Below are positions 12,901 through 23,820 of a stretch of DNA of 64,000 nt, in pieces. The stretch lies in NCBI RefSeq assembly GCF_016801865.2, contig NC_068939.1:120351010-120415009 (forward strand), in the 5' to 3' direction. Below the pieces are notes generated by a model that made no database searches, was not told the DNA's origin, and worked only from the letters and a program-made list of their open reading frames with translations. The translations under genes and the position numbers were made by a program. Each line of letters opens with the position of its first letter. The stretch's first letter is position 1. This DNA is from Culex pipiens pallens. Lineage: Eukaryota; Arthropoda; Insecta; Diptera; Culicidae.

Positions 12901-15900
12901 TTTTTCGAAGAGATCGGAAAATTTCACGAATGTTTCATGTATTAACATTGAAAATTGAACCATTAATTGCTGAGATATCGTCATTAGAAAATGGTGGGCT
13001 GTTTGGGTGAGACTTAGAAAACTTCAATTTTCGTGTTTCTTTTTCTTTAAGCCGCTGTATCTCAACAACCAGAGGTCCAATCTTCAATGTCTCTTAGACA
13101 ATTTTATAGCAAATTTTCTGAACTTTTCAAAAAAAAAATTTTTAGAAATGGTCACTCATGGTCACTATTTTTAAAAATCGCAAAACTGCAAATATTTCGC
13201 TGAAATCAAACTTTCGGTGGCTATATCTTGAAAACGGGGCCCTTTATCAAAAAATCTGTAAAGTAATTTTCGATTGCAAATTCAATTTTGCATAAAAAAA
13301 TGAGGTCAAAAAAATTGTATGTATGAAATTTCGATTTTTTCCAAAAATCACCAGTTTTTCAAAAAATCATAACTCGGCGGCAGATTTTTTGACCATGTTT
13401 CTCTATAGCTCAAAAGTTGCGAATTTTTGTCCCCTAAAACATATCAAAAAATCTCGAAAATCAAAAAATACGTATTTTGGGAATTTGAGTTTTTGTGAAA
13501 AAAAAGTTAATAAAAAAATCGGGAAATTTTTTTTTCCGTGTACCTATTTTTTTCTAAATAGTCCTCAACAATACCTATAACTTTGCCGAAGACACCAAAT
13601 TGATCAAAAAATTCCTTCAAAAGTTACAGATTTTCGAATATTTACGTACCATTTTTGTATGAACAGCTGCCAAATTTGTATGGAAATTTATATGGACAAA
13701 CTAATGATGCAAAATGGCTTCTTTGGTCATAGGGAAGGCCCCCACAAAGTTTGAGCCAAATCAAAAAATACAAATAAAATCCATTTCCGGTTTTGGTAGA
13801 GAATTGCTCAAATCGAGTAAACCGTCAGCCAATGTTTACTGATTTCATTCAGCATTTCAATGTATGTTATATTTAATTGGAACCTAGCAATAATATTTAA
13901 TTAGCTTGTAATAAGAAATCAATATCAAAATCATTTATTTACTAGCGCAAAAATTTATCTCACCAATTCCAAATTGAGTTACCGGGAACAATTTTTTCTT
14001 TGTTAATTTTCTGTAAAATTATTTTTTGTTTTTAACAGCTAATCTGGGTGTTTTAAATTATTAATTTAATTTTATTATTTTTTTAATTATTAAATTATTA
14101 AAACTTTTAATAACAAGTTCTGACCTGCCAATAACAGAACTTGAACTTTTCCAGTTATTTCTACCTGCTTGAGATAAAAAAAAAAACAAAAATGCTCGAC
14201 TGCCGGTGTTCCATCAGCCTTATTTTTTCTACTGACAATAGCTCGGCAACTATCGATTTGATTCTTGATGTTCAGAAATGAAATCCACGCTCTATACAAC
14301 AAATATTTTTTGTATGGACAATTGTCTATAAGGGAGGTGAGGCTGAGACTACACTCAATCCCCGGTGGTTGGTCACTTTTTCGATTGACACTTTTTTAGT
14401 TTGTACCCCGTTGGTTGGTCAAAGTCAAACTAAAAAGTGTCAAAAGATACGTTTGGTAGTGTGTGTGAACTCCGTGTAAAAGGGGTGTCAAACTAAAAAG
14501 TGACCCCGTTCGTTTGACAACAGTTGCACTATGGGCCATCCCTATACAAACAGGCGGCCAAATTTTTTTTTTGCTTTTTAAATGTTTTTTTCATACAAAT
14601 TTGGGTAAATGTATGGTATTGAAATGGGGGTCTCGTGGCGCAGGGGTAGCGGCTTCGGCTGCCGATCCCGATGATGCTATGAGACGCGGGTTCGATTCCC
14701 GCCTTATCCACTGAGCTTCTATCGGATGGTGAAGTAAAACGTCGGTCCCGGTTTCTCCTGTCTCGTCAGAGGCGCTGGAGCAGAAATCCCACGTTAGAGG
14801 AAGGCCATGCCCCGGGGGGCGTAGTGCCAATAGTTTCGTTTTTTTCATGGTATTGAAATGGTATGCGTCGATTTTTATGACTTTTCATGTTTTTCAATAG
14901 TTAATTGTTTATAATAAATAGTATTTTCATACATTTGCAAGTTCAACAGAATTGCGTATATATTGTATTGCAAGTTTATATTATTAAATTATGGATAAGC
15001 TAATACATCCCCACTTCAAGGACACAACCCCTCCCCCCTCTTTCTTTCACCCCCCTCCCTCCCCTCCTCCCCACTAACAAAATTTTGTTAAGCGTAATAA
15101 ATTCATTTTAAGTCAAATATTTATTATTTACTGCTGTGTGTTTCTTTTTGTAAGTCCATGCCATATAACTTGACCCTTACGGGCATAAATTGCGAATATT
15201 TTAATTGTTAAATCAAATAACAGAAAAATTAATTTTATTCAAAATATTAATTATGAAGTAAAACGATACAATACAACACATTTTCTTACTAATCCTAATG
15301 TTCTTGTTCATGAAAATTCATTTGATTATAGAGTTTCTGACGGCTTCAGGATTTGTTAAAGGTACTTTTTATGACGTGTTGTACTAACCAACATAGAACT
15401 TAAATGTGGATCAGTTTCATGGATTGATCGCAGAAATTCATCATGCTAAGTCAATATTTTGCTGAATACTTTTTTCGGAGTCAAACTGAGATTCTCCATT
15501 CTCCAGTTTCGCTTGAGAAACTTTTTTACTTTTTTACTACTTTACTTCTTGAAACCAGGTACTGATTTTTGAAGCGACGCAGTAAAATAAACGGGCGCAT
15601 ATGTAGATTGCAGCAAATTTTGATAAAACGTAAATGTTTAAATGGCATATCTCCGAAAACGCAAAAAATCGCAGGCTGGAAATTTCAGCAATGTTAGATT
15701 ATGATCCAATCTTTCAAGTGATCTTAGTTTCATGTTTAGCATCGATTAGCAAAAAAAGTACTCGATTAACAAACACAAAAAAATAAGTTTTGTCAAAAAA
15801 ATGCTCCAGTTATTCGATGAAAACTTCAGTTTTTGGTTTGGAAACAACATTTATCTACTAATAGTTTCAAAGCTCATCTCATTACCTTTCCAACGATGTA

Positions 15901-16714
15901 TAATTGTCCTAGTAAAATATTTAAAATGGCTGAGCTATGTTAAAATTAAACAATCAGCCTTTTTTACGAAAAACGCTAGTTTTTTATTCCAATTTTTGAC
16001 TTTCAGCTTTCGTATCTCCGTAATAAACAAACTTAGAGATTTGAAAATTTGGATTTTTCTTAGTTAGAATGTTTACTTTCGAGAAAAAAATACCAAAAAA
16101 TATTTGGAGAAGGTCACTTTTTTTAAACTTGGCCACCCAATGTACCATAGTGAGTTGGTGTCAAAACATCGAGGTTTGAGTGTACCAGAAAAGTTTCCAC
16201 GTGGTTTACGGATGGTCCCAAAGTGATAATCATAATTAAATTAAGATTTTTTTTGTTTTTTCCATGCTATTGGAAAAACAATGTTAGACAACTTCGGTAA
16301 AAACTTAAAACCACTTTCTACACAACACATACTCAAGTTGCAAACCAGCCATTTGTGCAACAAACTAACCGCCAAAAACCGAATCCACTCTAACTAATGA
16401 CGGCGCGGCGCGGTACTTTTTAACTTTTGTGCAGCATTTGCTAATGAATCCACGCAACTCTATGATTGACCGCCATCTAAAAATGCAAACTTATACTCCT
16501 ACCTACCTCCTTTTTACTTACAGGCCACATCGGATCCAACGACGTCGAGCTGACAACGAACCACCTTTCGGCGATACAGAACCAGATGCAGAGTAAAGGG
16601 GGCTACGAAATGAACTCGCTGAGACTGCAGGTAAGATTTTGGTTTCGGCCGCTCTAACTAAACGGACGCGGAATTAATTTTGCTTTTCTTTTTTTTTGTT
16701 GGCAGGCCTGCTGA
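6954..16714 (+). CDS. CDC42 small effector protein (SPEC family)
   Basis: Small CRIB-containing adaptor of CDC42 that tunes actin and T-cell/phagocytic signalling in animals; it sits at the plasma membrane through N-terminal cysteines. Coding exons are 6954-7095, 16524-16630 and 16706-16714, joined by GT-AG sites in phase, giving 85 residues (vertebrate members about 80). Visible hallmarks are the Cys-Cys pair in a Trp/Phe-rich start (likely palmitoylated), a basic Arg/His run, the conserved Ile-Asp-Arg-Ser-Met-Ile-Gly core of the CRIB motif followed by Pro-Thr-Asn-Phe-Val-His-Thr, and the Ser-Ala-Ile-Gln-Asn-Gln-Met-Gln-Ser-Lys-Gly-Gly-Tyr segment. The last exon adds only Ala-Cys and the stop. 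An acceptor at 6831-6834 suggests a preceding 5' UTR exon. Intron 1 is 9.4 kb and packed with transposons. Confidence 0.93.
7120..7660. mobile_element. Diverged fragment of the GAGCAATTCTC fold-back family
   Basis: It opens with GAGCAATTCTTC and then follows the order of motifs seen in the intact copy at 10795-13809 (AAAGAAG-CATTTTGCATCAT, GGCAGCTGTCCATAC, ATATTCGAAAAT). The right part is too diverged to place an end. Confidence 0.5.
7801..8394. mobile_element. piggyBac-like MITE, copy 1
   Basis: Flanked on both sides by TTAA (7797-7800, 8395-8398). Ends are CTCTCTACAACCCAACCCC and GGGCAGTAGACAG. The same sequence recurs at 59008-59624 with better preserved ends. TTAA target sites and C-rich ends point to a piggyBac-type non-autonomous element. 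No transposase frame is present. Confidence 0.7.
8855..9450. mobile_element. Fold-back element, about 290-bp arms
   Basis: The left arm (CCCAGCACAGC, then CTTTTGGGGTCCTAAACAAC, then CACGTTTCACGCTATA) is mirrored in the right arm (TATAGCGCGAAACGTG, GTTTAGGACCCCAAAAGG, GCTGTGCT), with the centre near 9150. Arms differ at many positions, so it is old. The exact ends are uncertain. Confidence 0.65.
9460..10423. mobile_element. Diverged copy of the GAGCAATTCTC fold-back family
   Basis: The order of short motifs matches the arms of the element at 10795-13809, including the tail GTAGAGAATTGCTC at 10410-10423. A separate MITE (10186-10382) is inserted near its right end. Confidence 0.6.
10186..10382. 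mobile_element. Palindromic MITE with TA duplication
   Basis: Perfect ends TCCAGGTTTTTAAGCGAA and its complement, TA on both sides (10184-10185, 10383-10384), with arms pairing for about 80 bases through GGCGTTCGAA and TGTCAAAATC. Size, TA duplication and palindrome fit a Tc1/mariner-type MITE. Confidence 0.85.
10548..10699. mobile_element. Short fold-back MITE, TIR GGAGCGTTCTTTTATTACG
   Basis: The 152-bp element begins GGAGCGTTCTTTTATTACG and ends with the exact complement; pairing extends through GTAACGCA. The loop carries C-rich and poly-A runs. Confidence 0.85.
10795..13809. mobile_element. Large fold-back element, about 960-bp arms, 4-bp AAAT duplication
   Basis: The ends are GAGCAATTCTCTAC and GTAGAGAATTGCTC, flanked by AAAT (10791-10794, 13810-13813). 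With the nested element at 11649-12733 removed, the left arm is an almost perfect inverted copy of the right arm, and the axis lies near 12845. No transposase frame is present. Homologous copies in the window are at 27794-29140 (ATCT duplication), 56103-58955, 9460-10423 and 7120-7660. Four-base duplications with very long inverted repeats resemble the m4bp-type MITEs described in mosquitoes; that assignment is inference. Confidence 0.85.
11649..12733. mobile_element. TIR element nested in the fold-back, hAT-like
   Basis: The ends are CACAGAGTAATCCAGAGG and its complement. It is flanked by GTTCAAT (7 bp certain, an eighth G ambiguous) at 11642-11648 and 12734-12740, which exactly interrupts the right-arm/left-arm symmetry of the host element. 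Length and duplication size suggest a non-autonomous hAT. A plus-strand frame at 12088-12342 (84 codons, Lys/Arg-rich start, Pro run) has no recognisable family. Confidence 0.8.
14340..14530. repeat. Unclassified repeat with internal inverted and direct motifs
   Basis: The motif CAAACTAAAAAGTG(A/T) occurs twice and GGTTGGTCA twice, with an inverted relation between CACTTTTT and AAAAAGTG. It looks like a small transposable-element remnant, but no clean ends were found. Confidence 0.4.
14628..14846 (+). repeat. tRNA-derived SINE with 15-bp target duplication
   Basis: An A box (GTGGCGCAGGGGTAGC) and a B box (GGGTTCGATTCCCGCC) open the element; a non-tRNA body follows and it ends in a T-rich tail. 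The flanks ATGGTATTGAAATGG at 14613-14627 and 14847-14861 are identical, the hallmark of LINE-mediated retroposition. It lies in CDC42SE intron 1 in sense orientation. Confidence 0.9.
14862..16523. other. Remainder of CDC42SE intron 1
   Basis: AT-rich, no gene seen. A pyrimidine-only stretch of about 50 bases lies at 15022-15075. A fragment at 16190-16215 (CCACGTGGTTTACGGATGGT) matches one end of the fold-back MITE at 53130-53294, so an old truncated copy is present. Confidence 0.55.
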
Positions 16715-17104
16715 TAAGCGACGCCGTCCGTTAATTTATTATACACTGTAGTTTGTAAGGTGATTAATATTAAACATCGCAGTTGGGGCGGTTTTTTGAC
16801 GAGGCAGCAGCAGCGGAGAATCGTTTAGTTTTAGCCACTAACAAAAATCAGAAGACGAAAAAACTGTAATTATTAATTAAGAGTGCGAGCTTCCGAACTG
16901 GAGAAAAGTGAAGAAGCGTTTTCGGTAGAGCTCCAACAAATTCGATGATTGCTGGTTAGTGTTAAGATTGTGTTTTAAAGAAGCCGATTTGCGCGCAGCT
17001 GCGAGTGAGAAAGTATGATAAAGCTAACATGCGTAGTTTGCGCGTTAAGACGAGTTCCAATCAAAAACTAATCCGTTGATGGTGCTTCACTAATTAATGA
17101 TCTA

Positions 17105-17110
17105 AATAAA
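17105..17110 (+). terminator. Polyadenylation signal candidate for CDC42SE
   Basis: AATAAA about 390 bases after the stop codon. A second possible signal near 20610 lies beyond a 3.1-kb insertion, so long and short 3' UTR forms are possible. Confidence 0.45.
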
Positions 17111-17363
17111 ACAGAACGATTGCAAAGAGCCTGAAACAAATCGAGCTAGCACGTGTTTGATGAGTGAAATGCGTGCGTTTGAAAGTGTACATTACTTGTA
17201 AATATATGGTTCCTCTTTAACAAAAAAAATACGTTTAAGTTTATTAAAATTCGTTCAAAACACTGCCTTCCCTCAGATTGTAACGACTTTTAACAAAAAT
17301 ATCAAATAATGTTCATGAGTATGCCTTAACTAACTGATAGAAATGTAAAAACAACAACAACTG

Positions 17364-20300
17364 CAGGGTTGTTACGGACGGCGCGGGTCGCGCGGATGGC
17401 GCGTTTCGCGCGGATAGCGCGGATTTGGCGCGGATTTGCTGACTAATTTTGCTCAGGCGCGGATTTCGCGCGGATGGCAATTTTAATAAATAAATAGATA
17501 AAATTACTTTCAAGTTTGTTTTTTTTTCATTGAGTTGCAATTTCAATTTCTTATTAATAGATTTTTTTTTTGAAAATGATTGTTTGTATTTTCTTAGTAC
17601 GAACCGTCGAAAAATTAAGATGAAGATTATGTAGAGATTATTTTTCAAATGTATGGTTGAGAATTTCTTAAATTTAATTATTACTACACTTAACTCATTT
17701 CTTAGTATATCCGGCTCTAAATATGTAATTTCTTTTGAGTTTTGAGTAATGTTTTTTTTAACCCTTATTTATTTTCAATTTTTTAGTGGATTTATTCAAT
17801 TTGCCTTTGAATTGTAGATGGGATTTACCCGTAGAAATATTTTTCTAAATTTAAACATTCTTGGTGAAAAATAAAAAGATCAGAACATTCCAAAATTATT
17901 GCTCTATCATTCAAAATTCAAATTTCAAAAATTCGAAATTTTTTTTATATTTAATAGTTTTTTTGAATCAAAATTTTTAAAATTCAGATTCAACCAATTT
18001 TGAATTTCTAAAATCGTAATTTAAAAAATCCTAAATTTCTAAATTCAGAATTTTAAAAATCTGAAATTCAAAACTCCAAAAAACTAAAAAATCCAAAATT
18101 CAAAATTTAGAGAAAAAATCAAAATTAAAAAAAATTAAAATTAAAAAAAATCTAATTTTGAAAATAAAAAATATTAAATTTAAAAAAAAAATGGAAATCT
18201 AAAAAAATCTCCAATAAAATTTAAATTCTTAAATTCTTAAATTCTTAAATTCTTAAATTCTTAAATTCTTAAATTCTTAAATTCTTAAATTCTTAGATTC
18301 TTAAATTCTTAAATTCTTAAATTCTTAAATTCTTAAGTTCTTAAATTCTTAAATTCTTAAATTCTTAAATTCTTAAATTCTTAAATTCTTAAATTCTTAA
18401 ATTCTTAAATTCTTAAATTCTTAAATTCTTAAATTCTTAAATTCTTAAATTCTTAAATTCTTAAATTCTTAAATTCTTAAATTCTTAAATTCTTAAATTC
18501 TTAAATTCTTAAATTCTTAAATTCTTAAATTCTTAAATTCTTAAATTCTTAAATTCTTAGATTCTTAAATTCTTAAATTCTTAAATTCTTAAATTCTTAA
18601 ATTCTTAAGTTCTTAAATTCTTAAATTCTTAAATTCTTAAATTCTTAAATTCTTAAATTCTTAAATTCTTAAATTCTTAAATTCTTAAATTCTTAAATTC
18701 TTAAATTCTTAAATTCTTAAATTCTTAAATTCTTAAATTCTTAAATTCTTAAATTCTTAAATTCTTAAATTCTTAAATTCTTAAATTCTTAAATTCTTAA
18801 ATTCTTAAATTCTTAAATTCTTAAATTCTTAAATTCTTAAATTCTTAAATTCTTAAATTCTTAAATTCTTAAATTCTTAAATTCTTAAATTCTTAAATTC
18901 TTAAATTCTTAAATTCTTAAATTCTTAAATTCTTAAATTCTTAAATTCTTAAATTCTTAAATTCTTAAATTCTTAAATTCTTAAATTCTTAAATTCTTAA
19001 ATTCTTAAATTCTTAAATTCTTAAATTCTTAAATTCTTAAATTCTTAAATTCTTAAATTCTTAAATTCTTAAATTCTTAAATTCTTAAATTCTTAAATTC
19101 TTAAATTCTTAAATTCTTAAATTCTTAAATTCTTAAATTCTTAAATTCTTAAATTCTTAAATTCTTAAATTCTTAAATTCTTAAATTCTTAAATTCTTAA
19201 ATTCTTAAATTCTTAAATTCTTAAATTCTTAAATTCTTAAATTCTTAAATTCTTAAATTCTTAAATTCTTAAATTCTTAAATTCTTAAATTCTTAAATTC
19301 TTAAATTCTTAAATTCTTAAATTCTTAAATTCTTAAATTCTTAAATTCTTAAATTCTTAAATTCTTAAATTCTTAAATTCTTAAATTCTTAAATTCTTAA
19401 ATTCTTAAATTCTTAAATTCTTAAATTCTTAAATTCTTAAATTCTTAAATTCTTAAATTCTTAAATTCTTAAATTCTTAAATTCTTAAATTCTTAAATTC
19501 TTAAATTCTTAAATTCTTAAATTCTTAAATTCTTAAATTCTTAAATTCTTAAATTCTTAAATTCTTAAATTCTTAAATTCTTAAATTCTTAAATTCTTAA
19601 ATTCTTAAATTCTTAAATTCTTAAATTCTTAAATTCTTAAATTCTTAAATTCTTAAATTCTTAAATTCTTAAATTCTTAAATTCTTAAATTCTTAAATTC
19701 TTAAATTCTTAAATTATTAAATTCTTAAATTATTAAATTCTTAAATTCTTAAATTCTTAAATTCTTAAATTCTTAAATTCTTAAATTCTTAAATTCTTAA
19801 ATTCTTAAATTCTTAAATTCTTAAATTCTTAAATTCTTAAATTCTTAAATTCTTAAATTTTTAAATTCTTAAATTCTAAAAATCCTTAAATTCTTGAATT
19901 CTTAATTTTTTAGAAGAAAATATTTCAAATATTGGAAATGCAAATTATTTTGGAATGAAATTTTAGTGAGAAATTTGTAATACAATCTGTATTAAAATAC
20001 ATAGATTTTGAATTTATAGAATTTCGAAATCTAAAATTTAATCATAATAAAATTTTAGATTTTGGTTTTTTTAGCCAACATTTTTGAAGTTAAATAATGA
20101 ATAAATAAATTAGATTTTTAAATTTTGTTTATATTGGTTGATAATTTTCTATTTTGTTTATATTGGTCAAAATTATTGTAGTGTCCTTCTGATTTGCAAA
20201 TAGTTTTTTTTTTTGGTGACACTTTTCTTGACGTTTCTTGAGGTATTTTTAAAAGGATTTTTTGCTTTCATTCCTTCAAACATAAAACGAGTTTAATTTT

Positions 20301-20460
20301 TTTATCAAATGCTTTCTGTATTAGTTTTTTTCTTTGGAAATAACATTTCTTGAATATTGGTCGCGATTTTTTTTATATGGCGCGGATTTCGCGCGGATAT
20401 AGGTTTCGGTCGGCGCGGATTTGGCGCGGATTTTTTTTCGACTTTCCCGTAACAACCCTG
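17364..20460. mobile_element. hAT-like TIR element with GC-rich subterminal repeats and octamer array
   Basis: Terminal inverted repeats CAGGGTTGTTACGG / CCGTAACAACCCTG are flanked by CAACTG on both sides (17358-17363, 20461-20466). Near both ends the motif GCGCGGAT recurs (several times within 17378-17480 and 20378-20440) against an otherwise AT-rich interior, like the subterminal transposase sites of hAT elements. More than half the element is an octamer array. No transposase is encoded. The flanking sequence looks like CDC42SE 3' UTR. The duplication could be 4-6 bp, short for hAT, so superfamily placement is tentative. Confidence 0.75.
18221..19877. repeat. (TTAAATTC)n octamer array, about 207 units
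   Basis: About 1.66 kb of nearly perfect 8-bp units. Rare variants (TTAGATTC, TTAAGTTC, TTATTAAA, one TTTTTAAA) mark positions. Two of the variants recur about 264-272 bases apart, suggesting block duplication. The assembled length may understate the true length. Confidence 0.97.
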
Positions 20461-21970
20461 CAACTGCTATACTATACAACAAATGTAATACAGAAGAGAA
20501 ATATGCTGAGAAGAAATTAGTGTTAAGCTGTAGAGATTAAGTGTGCATTTTGAATGTCTACAACCGAGTTTATAGTTTGAGCACAACTAAATGTAACGTT
20601 GTTATTGAAGAAAATAAAAAAAAAACTAATTTAAATTTAATAATCATCAACGCAGTAAATGGCTTTTGTTGCATCCGAAAACCTGAGGTTAACTGAGCAA
20701 TTCTCTGCAGTATCGGCCAATTTTTCATTTTTTTGTTTTTTTTTACATATAATTTAAACTTTTAATGGAGCGTTAATAATTTAAGGCTGGTATGCAGATC
20801 GGAAGAAACGCAAAACTCCATATAAAAAAACGCCCAAGAAACGGTCAAGGAAAGGGTCACGAAAAGATTTTTCTTAAGCGGTATGCAGCTGAAAAGGAAC
20901 AGAAACGGAAAGTGGCGTTTGACGTTTCTTCGCGCGGTGCTTGTTTGTAATATGTTTTGATGAAAAAATCAAAGAATTTGAATTTTACTTTTTGAATGCG
21001 ACTGAATGTTACAAACGTTTTGATAATTTTATATTCGTTAGAATAATAGAAAATCCCGGTGAATCTCAAAATGCAGAATCTTGAAATTAAAAGGACAGAT
21101 TAGTTTTTTGGTCGAAAAGGAGTAAAAATAGAAGTTGCCTTTAATGCTGTTGGCCCACGTGTCGCCAACTATTGCTAGTACCAACCAGCAACCTTTGGAT
21201 TGTTAGTTCACTGCACTGTCCGATTAATCCACCCTGGCGGGACCGAAATTAAATAAACCGGAGTGAAAATAAATTTGACAATAATCATACAAATATCTAT
21301 TTTCTTACTGAAAAATTCAATAATAATCTAATTTTCGACAATACAAATGATTCAAAAATAAAAATAGAAAACAAATATTTCAGAAATTTCAAATAACAAA
21401 AAATTATAAAGAAAATTCCAACCATTTAAAAAAATGTATTTTGGAAATTCAAAAAAAAAATATGCAGGATTAAAAAAAAATAATGTTGAAGTGGAGATCA
21501 AAGAATTTATCAACTCAATAGCTCAAAAAATTAAAAAATCAAAACCTGAAAATTTTCAGAAATTACAGGTCAAAATTTCAAAAGTTTAAAAAATCTGAAT
21601 TATAGAAATTCGAAAACACATATTTACGAAAAACCCGAAACATTCAAAAACTCTAATTTTTCAAAATTAAAAAAAAACGCAAAATTCCAGAATAAGAAAT
21701 GTGGAGTTCTCAAATTTTAAAATTTAAAAATAACAAAAAAAAATAAAATTGAGAAATTTTAAAATTTAAGAATTGAGGAATTTAAGAATTTAAGAAAAAC
21801 CTTTAAACATTTCCTATTATCCAAATTTCCTAACATCTTAATTACTAATACTCTAATTTCCTAATTTTTTAATTTTCTAATTTCCTTATTTCCTAATAAC
21901 CAAATTTCCTTATTACCAAATTTCTTAACTTCCTAATTTCCTCATTTTCTGATTTCCTAATTTCCTAGTA

Positions 21971-23322
21971 CCGTAAAACGGGGTGACTTTGATAGCCGGG
22001 GTGACTTTGATAGGTTTGCGATTTTTCCGCAAAATGAAGAGTACAATTAAAAAACGTAAGGAATGGTTCAAAAACATACTGACCGTGGTAATGAAGTGTT
22101 CAAAGTTCCTCAAGAAGAAGTTTTCATAAAATTTTGAAGAGTTTAAAAAGTTAGTTAACTATAGTTAAGAAAATGTTGATGAAAGTCATTATTTTAAACT
22201 TCTCAAAGTGTCATGATTTTCTCAATAAACATGATTTTGAATCGGAAAACGGAATGCATTTTCGGATTCTTTGGACAATTTTCCACTAGGAGAAGATTAA
22301 ATAAGTTTGTAAATAATAAATAATATGTGTTTTTGAAACACTGTTAAAAAAAATCTTCAAAATTATAGGTATTTCCTGTTGAACAAATTTCATGTAAAAT
22401 GTTTAAACTTGTGATTCGTGCTTCGAATTCAGTATAAAATGCAATATAAATCAATAATTTTATAAACAAAACTAGTTTTAACCTGGGTGCTGAAAAGACA
22501 GACTGCGTAACGTGATTTTCGAAAGCTCCCCACTGCTCCCCACTAATACAGCTGCACTACAGCTGTAAACATAAACATAGTAGAAGGCTATGTTCAAGCT
22601 CAAGCGTGACATATTTTTTGCTGCTTAAGTGAATTGTTTTGAGACATTTTGGATCTGTTGATATTAAAGTTTTCGCTGAAAAATTAAGTGCTTTGCGCTC
22701 TTTTTCTTCGTAGACTAAACGATGGGAAGCCAAAAGAGGCCTTTTTTGTTTTCCACGTGATGACAAAACAAAATAAATTATAGATCGATCACAATACTTG
22801 CCACTTCTTGGTAGCATTTTGCGAACAGTAAATTGGTTCCGCTTTGACAGTTCTAAATTGAGGCCGCTTTGCGAACCACTATTCTGCACCCAGGTTTTAA
22901 CAAATTTCAGGCAAAATTCCGACTTTTTAGCAATTTTACCTAAAATTTATATGTATTTTGTTAAAAAGCTTATAAACTTAGTTAACTTAACATAAAAATT
23001 GATTTTTTTTTCTTACAAACTATATCAGCTACTTTAGTGATGGTACATTTAACGTAAAAATAAAGTTGGAACATCTTAAATATGATTTTAGCAAGAAAGA
23101 CTATGACTATCAAAGTCACCCCGGAATTAAAACTAAGAATTTTTAACGTAACTATTTTTCTAAACACTACTGAAAAAACTTTTTTTTCCAAAATAGTGCA
23201 TGGACTTTGTGTGGCCTACCCCAGTACATGTTTTAAAAATAATAATCTTGAGAAAACCCTTACCTGTTGGAAAATATTCTAAAAACAATTTGAAATCCTA
23301 TCAAAGTCACCCCGGTTTACGG
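21971..23322. mobile_element. mariner-like TIR element, TA duplication
   Basis: The ends are CCGTAAAACGGGGTGACTTT and AAAGTCACCCCGGTTTACGG, flanked by TA (21969-21970, 23323-23324). The motif GGGGTGACTTTGATAG occurs twice at the left end, and a related inverted copy lies at 23105. It carries a nested element at 22482-22894. No intact transposase was found. Confidence 0.85.
22482..22894. mobile_element. Nested TIR element, TTTTAA duplication
   Basis: Ends CCTGGGTGC / GCACCCAGG flanked by TTTTAA on both sides (22476-22481, 22895-22900), inside the mariner-like element. A minus-strand frame of 110 codons covers most of it but matches nothing I know. Confidence 0.7.
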
Positions 23323-23494
23323 TATCCTAAATTCCTAATTTTATAATTTCCTAAATTTCTCAATCATCAAAATTTCCTAATTTCCCAACATCCAAATTTC
23401 CTAATTTCATTATTACATAATTTCATAATTTCATAACTTCCTAATTACCAAATTTCCCAATTTCCTAGCTTCCAAATTTCTTAATTTCCTAATT

Positions 23495-23820
23495 GGGTCC
23501 TAAAATGAAGCTTAGATTGCTGATATTAATGTTTACAGCGATAAAGCTTATTTTTCTGAGTACAATGACCCTTGGTACGACCACAAAGAGTTTAAAATGG
23601 ATTTTTAAATCAATTTTGAAAAATTAACCTCGCGGTCCTTCTTGACAGAAAAGCTCCTACTTGACTGCTCGTTCCAAGGGAACCATAGTTGATCCATCGA
23701 AAAAATGTTGTCTTGTCATTATTTTTTTTTTGCATTAAAATGAAAAAAAGTGATCAGATATGGTTTTTAATCGTGTTTTTTACCGTTGTACATAAAAATT
23801 GACATAGGGCTTTAGTACCC
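23495..23820. mobile_element. MITE with AATT flanks, copy 1
   Basis: Ends GGGTCCTAAA and TTTAGTACCC, with AATT on both sides (23491-23494, 23821-23824). An inverted-orientation copy lies at 33238-33749, also flanked by AATT. Confidence 0.75.

Noticed and set aside
15801..16067. 88-codon plus-strand frame
   Set aside because: Phe/Leu/Lys-rich chance frame in AT-rich intron DNA.
18221..19877. CRISPR-like array
   Set aside because: The unit is 8 bp with no spacers; it is a simple satellite.
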